A stretch of DNA of 10,133 nucleotides from an uncultured Clostridia bacterium (GTDB lineage Bacteria > Bacillota > Clostridia > Christensenellales > Aristaeellaceae): assembly GCA_937934775.1 (NCBI GenBank), contig CALGYL010000137.1, positions 1 to 10,133 of the forward strand. Direction: 5' to 3'. Made by a program: the position numbers and the translations under genes. The notes under the pieces are model-generated. The model saw only the letters and a program-made list of their open reading frames with translations, made no database searches and had not been told where the DNA came from. This document shows positions 6,913-10,133 of this stretch, one piece after another (position 1 is the first letter of the stretch; each line of letters begins with the position of its first letter).

Positions 6913-7080
6913 TACCGGATTACCGAGCGCTAATAAGCAGGGCAAAATCCGGATCGATTTTTCCGCCGTTCCCGCCCCGCGCGCCGGACGGAAGCCGCGC
7001 GCAGCGAAGGTCCGCGGCCGGTTTATGCGGACTTTATCCCGGGGGAGTTCCGGCGGAACGTTTCCCCGCATCATGAAATG
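6913..7080 (+). promoter_or_regulatory. long structured 5' leader
   Basis: The leader contains several helices. CCGGATT (6915-6921) pairs with AATCCGG (6946-6952). A competing helix AAAATC (6944-6949) with GATTTT (6955-6960) shares bases with the first. GTCCGC pairs with GCGGAC around 7011-7031. Close to the ribosome binding site, GTTCCG/CGGAAC (7047-7059) is nested within GGGGA/TCCCC (7041-7067). I do not recognise a known riboswitch class. A regulatory role is inferred only from length and pairing. Confidence 0.4.
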
Positions 7081-7092
7081 AGGAGGCTTCCC

Positions 7093-8835
7093 ATGAAAAA
7101 ACTGGCGGTATTGATCGCGCTGCTTCTCGCACTGTCGCCGCTTGCGTCCGCGCTCACGCTGGAGAACAAGGACTTCGGAAACACGGCCTTCGTCTGGGGA
7201 TCGTACAGGATGACGATCGGCCTGGTTACCGACGACCCCGGCGCGCTCGACTATACCCCGGCCGAGGCGAAGGGTGCGATGGTCATGGTGCGGCTCGCCC
7301 CAATTAGCGGACAGGTCGCGCTGTACGACATCGTAGCGGGCGCGAAGCGGTTTGAGCTGAAGGACGCGTCCGGCGCCTTCTACCAGATCAATGAGTGGCA
7401 CGTCCCCGGCAGAACGGATAAAAACGGAACGAGCGCGCTTAACAACCTGCAGAACTGGTTTGAGCTGATCTACCACCTGCCCGAGGGTGTATCGACCTCC
7501 GATGTATCGCTGATCCTCCGGGACGATGGCGGCAACGAACACCTGCTGGCCCCGCTCACCGCCTCCGCCGCCGAAATGAGCGCGCAGCCCTCCGCCGATC
7601 AGAAGCTTTCGGACTTTGTCATGCAGTTGCTCGCCGCAGAGTCGGAGAAGGCGAAAGACCCCTGGGTCAAGGCGATCCTGGACGCGGGCGTATCGAACAT
7701 ACAGCTTCTGGATGGCACGCTGACGTTCATGCTGCGCTCCTTCAATCCCGGCCTCAAGACGATCAAGGAGAAGGACCCCGGCGAATTCATGCGCCTCCTC
7801 TATCAGAACGCCTCCGCCTACGACCTGAAGTGCACGCTGACGGTGACGGAGGAAGAAGGCCTTGCCGCGACCGCAAAATCCCAGAAGGCCTTCGTAAAAT
7901 CGGTCACGAAGGCCGCGTCCCAGTCCAAGAAGGGGTTCAACGACAAAAAAGCGCGCGCCGCGCTGGCGGGCTACCTGCTCAGCAACCAGGCGTCCCAGGA
8001 CCTCCGGCCGGGCGCGCCCAACGAGGAGTTCGAGGCGCTGTTCCTCATGCAGCAGAAGCAGACGCTGTCCGTCTCCGACGGGCCGCACGCGCTCAGGCTT
8101 GGCACGGTCGGCGTGACCGCGGAGGAACTTTTGCTCCGGGCCTACGACGCGACGTACCAGAAGCTGGCCAAACAGCAGGACGCGAACGCGCTGCCCCAGG
8201 ATGAGATCAAGATCGCCTATCTTCAGGAAATGAAAACCCAGGCCGCCGCGCTCAAAAAGAAGGGCGCCGAAAAGACGGATTTCGTCCTGGACATCGACCG
8301 GCTCTTCGACACCAAAGACCCGGACGCGGGTGACGCGTACAATTCCTTCATTTTCAAGTATGACGGCGTGTACAACGTTCAGCTTTCGGCGCTCTACGCG
8401 GACGTCGCCGCCATGCCCGATTACCCGGCGGTGGACTTCCCAAAGAGCGGGCGCATCAGCGGCTCGACGGGGGGCACCAAAGTGGTCATCAAGGTTCCCA
8501 AGGAGGGCTATGCCACCCTGATCCAGATGCGCAAGGTGGACAACGACGAGCTGATGGTCACCGCGTTCGCCCAGCCCGGCCAGTCGGCCACCGTGCGGGT
8601 GCCCAAGGGGCAGTACTACATGCTGCTGGCCTCCGGTCCCGTCTGGTACGGCGACGAGCACATGTTCGGCGACGGCGGCTACTATGTGCGCACGCAAGAC
8701 CTGCAGATCAAGGGCAGCAACTACTACCACGTGATCACGCTGGGCGGCGCCAAGGAAGGCAACATGTCGGCCTACGACGTGGAACCCTACGAGTTCCAGC
8801 AGGCGGGCGGCACGCCCGACCTCGAATCGATGTAA
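7093..8835 (+). CDS. secreted protein of unknown function
   Basis: 580 residues from ATG at 7093, chosen because AGGAGG ends six bases upstream and a clean signal peptide then begins (MKKLAVLIALLLALSPLASA, probable cleavage after residue 20). There is no lipobox cysteine and no further membrane segment, so it is likely exported. Region 21-155 looks beta-rich and ends in FELIYHLPEGVS...SLILRDDGG, reminiscent of DUF4352-type immunoglobulin-like domains. Region 165-440 is charged and mostly helical (many Lys, Glu, Ala, Gln). Region 456-552 is a separate beta-rich domain with VRVPKGQYYMLLASGPVWYGDEHMFGDGGYY; this WYG...FGDGGYY pattern recalls C-terminal domains of uncharacterised Clostridia exported proteins, from memory only. 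There is a single cysteine (247) and no recognisable catalytic motif. It has its own promoter, a long leader and its own terminator, so it is a single-gene unit. I do not assign a function. Confidence 0.85.
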   Translation: MKKLAVLIALLLALSPLASALTLENKDFGNTAFVWGSYRMTIGLVTDDPGALDYTPAEAKGAMVMVRLAPISGQVALYDIVAGAKRFELKDASGAFYQINEWHVPGRTDKNGTSALNNLQNWFELIYHLPEGVSTSDVSLILRDDGGNEHLLAPLTASAAEMSAQPSADQKLSDFVMQLLAAESEKAKDPWVKAILDAGVSNIQLLDGTLTFMLRSFNPGLKTIKEKDPGEFMRLLYQNASAYDLKCTLTVTEEEGLAATAKSQKAFVKSVTKAASQSKKGFNDKKARAALAGYLLSNQASQDLRPGAPNEEFEALFLMQQKQTLSVSDGPHALRLGTVGVTAEELLLRAYDATYQKLAKQQDANALPQDEIKIAYLQEMKTQAAALKKKGAEKTDFVLDIDRLFDTKDPDAGDAYNSFIFKYDGVYNVQLSALYADVAAMPDYPAVDFPKSGRISGSTGGTKVVIKVPKEGYATLIQMRKVDNDELMVTAFAQPGQSATVRVPKGQYYMLLASGPVWYGDEHMFGDGGYYVRTQDLQIKGSNYYHVITLGGAKEGNMSAYDVEPYEFQQAGGTPDLESM

Positions 8836-8856
8836 ACACCGTAACTTGACGCGCGG

Positions 8857-8896
8857 CGGGCGGTTCCTCCCAATCGGTGAGGAGCCGCCCGTTTTT
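8857..8896 (+). terminator. intrinsic terminator after the secreted-protein gene
   Basis: Arms GGGCGGTTCCTC (8858-8869) and GAGGAGCCGCCC (8879-8890) pair over 12 bp with one G-T pair. One further C-G pair lies outside (8857/8891), the loop is 9 bases, and TTTTT follows at 8892-8896. It begins 21 bases after the stop codon. Confidence 0.92.
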
Positions 8897-9062
8897 ATCC
8901 CGCGCTTTCCGCTCCAGCGGAAGCCCCGGCTGACGGCATCCGCCCGGCTTGGCGCAAAGCGCAAGCCTCGCTAAGCGCCGCGCGGCCCGCGCCGTTTGCG
9001 GTATATTCGCGCGCAGACCGAACGATTCGTCGGTTTTCGCTGTTTCAAGGCCTTGTATCCGG

Positions 9063-9068
9063 TATAAT
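9063..9068 (+). promoter_or_regulatory. -10 element upstream of the polyphosphate kinase gene
   Basis: A perfect TATAAT at 9063-9068 follows the terminator of the previous gene and lies about 85 bases before the chosen start. The -35 region is weak: TGTTTC at 9041-9046 with a 16-base spacer is the best I find. It overlaps an ATG at 9067 that would otherwise extend the reading frame, arguing against that ATG as the start. Confidence 0.55.
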
Positions 9069-9084
9069 GAGGAACAACCACCGG

Positions 9085-9113
9085 CCGGAGGCGGACGCGC
9101 AGAACCGCTCCGG
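9085..9113 (+). promoter_or_regulatory. leader hairpin of the polyphosphate kinase gene
   Basis: CCGGAGGCGG (9085-9094) pairs with CCGCTCCGG (9105-9113), nine pairs with one bulged G and a 10-base loop. It lies in the inferred untranslated leader, about 40 bases before the ATG. No T-run follows. Its function is unknown. Confidence 0.35.
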
Positions 9114-9153
9114 CGAGATCACAACGCGCCGAGCGCGAAGGGGGCAACGGGAC

Positions 9154-9963
9154 ATGTTTGGAAAGCTGATCATCGATTCAACCGATCACGCTGTCATCGC
9201 CGGGGATTTTGATCCGAAGGATACGCTGAACCTCTCCAAGGAGGACATCGAAGCGGAGTACGAGCAGCTGCAGGCGCGGTTCGCCGAGCTGCAGGAGGCG
9301 CTGTACGCTTCCAAAAAGTACGCCCTTCTGATCGTGCTGCAGGGCATGGACTGCAGCGGGAAGGACGGCACCGTTAAAAAGGCGCTCTCCGGCATCAACC
9401 CCAACGGCTTCTATGTGGAAGCCTTCAAGGTGCCCACGCCCGTCGAACTGGGGCACGATTACCTGTGGCGCGTCCATCAAAAAGCGCCCCAGAAGGGCGA
9501 CATCGCGGTGTTCAACCGCTCCTACTATGAGGACGTGCTGGTGACCCGCGTACACGGGTTGATTGACGACGAAACCGCCCGCCGCCGGTTTGAGGAAATC
9601 CGCGATTTCGAAAAATACCTGACCAGCAACCAAACAGTGCTCCTGAAGTTCTTTCTGAACATCTCCAAGGATTTCCAAAAAGAAAAGCTTCTGGAGCGGC
9701 TTGAAAAACCGGAAAAGAACTGGAAGTTCTCTGAGTCCGACCTCAAGGAGCGCAAGTTCTGGGACGAATACCAGAAGTGCTACTCCGACGTGCTCACCCA
9801 CACCAGCACGCATACCGCGCCGTGGCACGTCGTCCCGGCGAATCACCGGTGGTTCAGGGATTATTTTGTGCTGCGCACCATCGTAAAGGCGCTGGAAAAG
9901 CTGCCGCTCTCGTATCCGGTGCTTCAGGGCAACGTGCAGGAGCTGATCCGCGAAGTCGAGTAG
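9154..9963 (+). CDS. polyphosphate kinase 2 family protein (PPK2)
   Basis: Transfers phosphate between inorganic polyphosphate and nucleotides in the cytoplasm (NDP to NTP or NMP to NDP, depending on class). It has 269 residues from ATG at 9154, the length of a single-domain PPK2. Walker A GMDCSGKDG is at 64-72, the Walker B region DIAVFNRSYYEDVL at 116-129, and the basic lid module with LEKPEKNWKFSESDLKERKFWDEY at about 183-206. The C-terminal APWHVVPANHRWFRD (222-236) is also typical. The overall pattern resembles class III, the group that can act on both AMP and ADP, but class is uncertain by eye. The start was chosen because AAGGGGG lies nine bases upstream; an in-frame ATG at 9067 overlaps a TATAAT box. 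No partner genes such as ppk1 or ppx are in the window. It stands as its own unit behind a terminator. Confidence 0.92.
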   Translation: MFGKLIIDSTDHAVIAGDFDPKDTLNLSKEDIEAEYEQLQARFAELQEALYASKKYALLIVLQGMDCSGKDGTVKKALSGINPNGFYVEAFKVPTPVELGHDYLWRVHQKAPQKGDIAVFNRSYYEDVLVTRVHGLIDDETARRRFEEIRDFEKYLTSNQTVLLKFFLNISKDFQKEKLLERLEKPEKNWKFSESDLKERKFWDEYQKCYSDVLTHTSTHTAPWHVVPANHRWFRDYFVLRTIVKALEKLPLSYPVLQGNVQELIREVE

Positions 9964-10101
9964 CCAACAGTAGCGCACACTGGTGGTAGAAACAGTACCA
10001 TAAGTCAGTGCGCCGCCCGGAAATCCGGCAGGATTTTAGGCGCACGAAGCGCTTCTTCCATCGCATCAAAAAACCATACGGATTCAGACCATCAACAAAC
10101 A

Positions 10102-10130
10102 GCCACTTTCCGGAAGAACCGGGAAGTGGC
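10102..10130. terminator. terminator-like hairpin at window edge
   Basis: GCCACTTTCCGG (10102-10113) and CCGGGAAGTGGC (10119-10130) pair over 12 bp with one G-T pair and a 5-base loop. The window ends three bases later, so a plus-strand T-run cannot be checked. On the minus strand TGTTTGTT follows the stem, so it could serve converging genes from both sides. It is 138 bases after the PPK2 stop. Confidence 0.6.
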
Positions 10131-10133
10131 CGT

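Larger units (their letters stand above)
6605..7092. other. divergent intergenic region of 488 bp
   Basis: No gene is supported here. It holds the minus-strand promoter and palindrome at 6701-6729, the plus-strand promoter at 6878-6906, and the plus-strand leader from about 6913 to 7092. The stretch 6730-6877 between the two promoters is GC-rich with several short self-complementary runs, and I see nothing definite in it. Confidence 0.7.

Noticed and set aside
6844..8964. 706-codon open frame on the minus strand
   Set aside because: It is antisense to the secreted-protein gene, which has a ribosome site, signal peptide, promoter and terminator. The minus frame has low-complexity Arg/Gly/Val/His-rich content typical of GC-rich shadows.
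9067..9153. N-terminal extension of PPK2 from ATG 9067
   Set aside because: That ATG overlaps a perfect TATAAT, the extra 29 residues are Arg-rich and atypical, and the Shine-Dalgarno fits ATG 9154.
9178..9978. 266-codon minus-strand open frame
   Set aside because: Antisense to PPK2, which has clear Walker motifs.
9979..10010. GCGCAC...CAGTGCGC imperfect inverted repeat after PPK2, considered as an insertion-sequence end or terminator
   Set aside because: Pairing needs a 2-base bulge, no T-run follows, and there is no target duplication or transposase.
10005..10061. Minus-strand 18-codon frame (MEEALRAPKILPDFRAAH) that looks protein-like
   Set aside because: Open for fewer than 30 codons before an in-frame stop at 10092-10094. 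It could be the tail of a decayed gene such as a transposase, but nothing else supports it.

Overview
The window is GC-rich (roughly 60% by eye). It has strong Gram-positive-type ribosome binding sites (AGGAGG or AAGGGGG) and consensus-like sigma-A promoters. An AraC-type cupin regulator stands next to a family-5 solute-binding ABC importer. This combination suggests a high-GC member of the Clostridia (Christensenellales/Oscillospirales-like), but that placement is inference from style and not from a marker gene.

Layout: positions 1-6604 are all on the minus strand. Reading in the direction of transcription, there is first a membrane thiol-redox protein: an N-terminal thioredoxin/glutaredoxin-like domain with a CxxC, fused to a CcdA/DsbD-type membrane domain (6604-5450). 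A cysteine-rich AraC-family regulator follows (5394-4438). A 185-bp gap then carries a sigma-A promoter and paired repeat boxes. After it comes an ABC importer operon: solute-binding protein (4252-2360), a perfect 13-bp intercistronic hairpin, permease B (2258-1263, GTG start), permease C (1225-365, TTG start) and the first ATPase, which is cut by the window edge (363-1).

Positions 6605-7092 are a 488-bp divergent intergenic region. It holds a minus-strand promoter with a perfect palindrome in its spacer, a plus-strand promoter, and a long structured leader. On the plus strand there follow a 580-aa secreted protein of unknown function (7093-8835) with a clear intrinsic terminator, and then a class-3-like polyphosphate kinase 2 (9154-9963). 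A terminator-like hairpin lies at the window edge.

How they may work together: the AraC regulator probably controls the importer next to it. Oligopeptide is the default reading of the substrate, but the binding protein's tryptophan-rich C-terminus is reminiscent of the oligosaccharide binders of the same family. The redox protein may be co-transcribed with the regulator. The plus-strand genes have separate promoters and look functionally unrelated. I see no mobile element, CRISPR array, tRNA or rRNA, and no clearly novel multi-gene system. The most interesting items are the operator-like palindrome at the redox gene, the cysteine-rich regulator beside it, and the uncharacterised secreted protein with its long leader.
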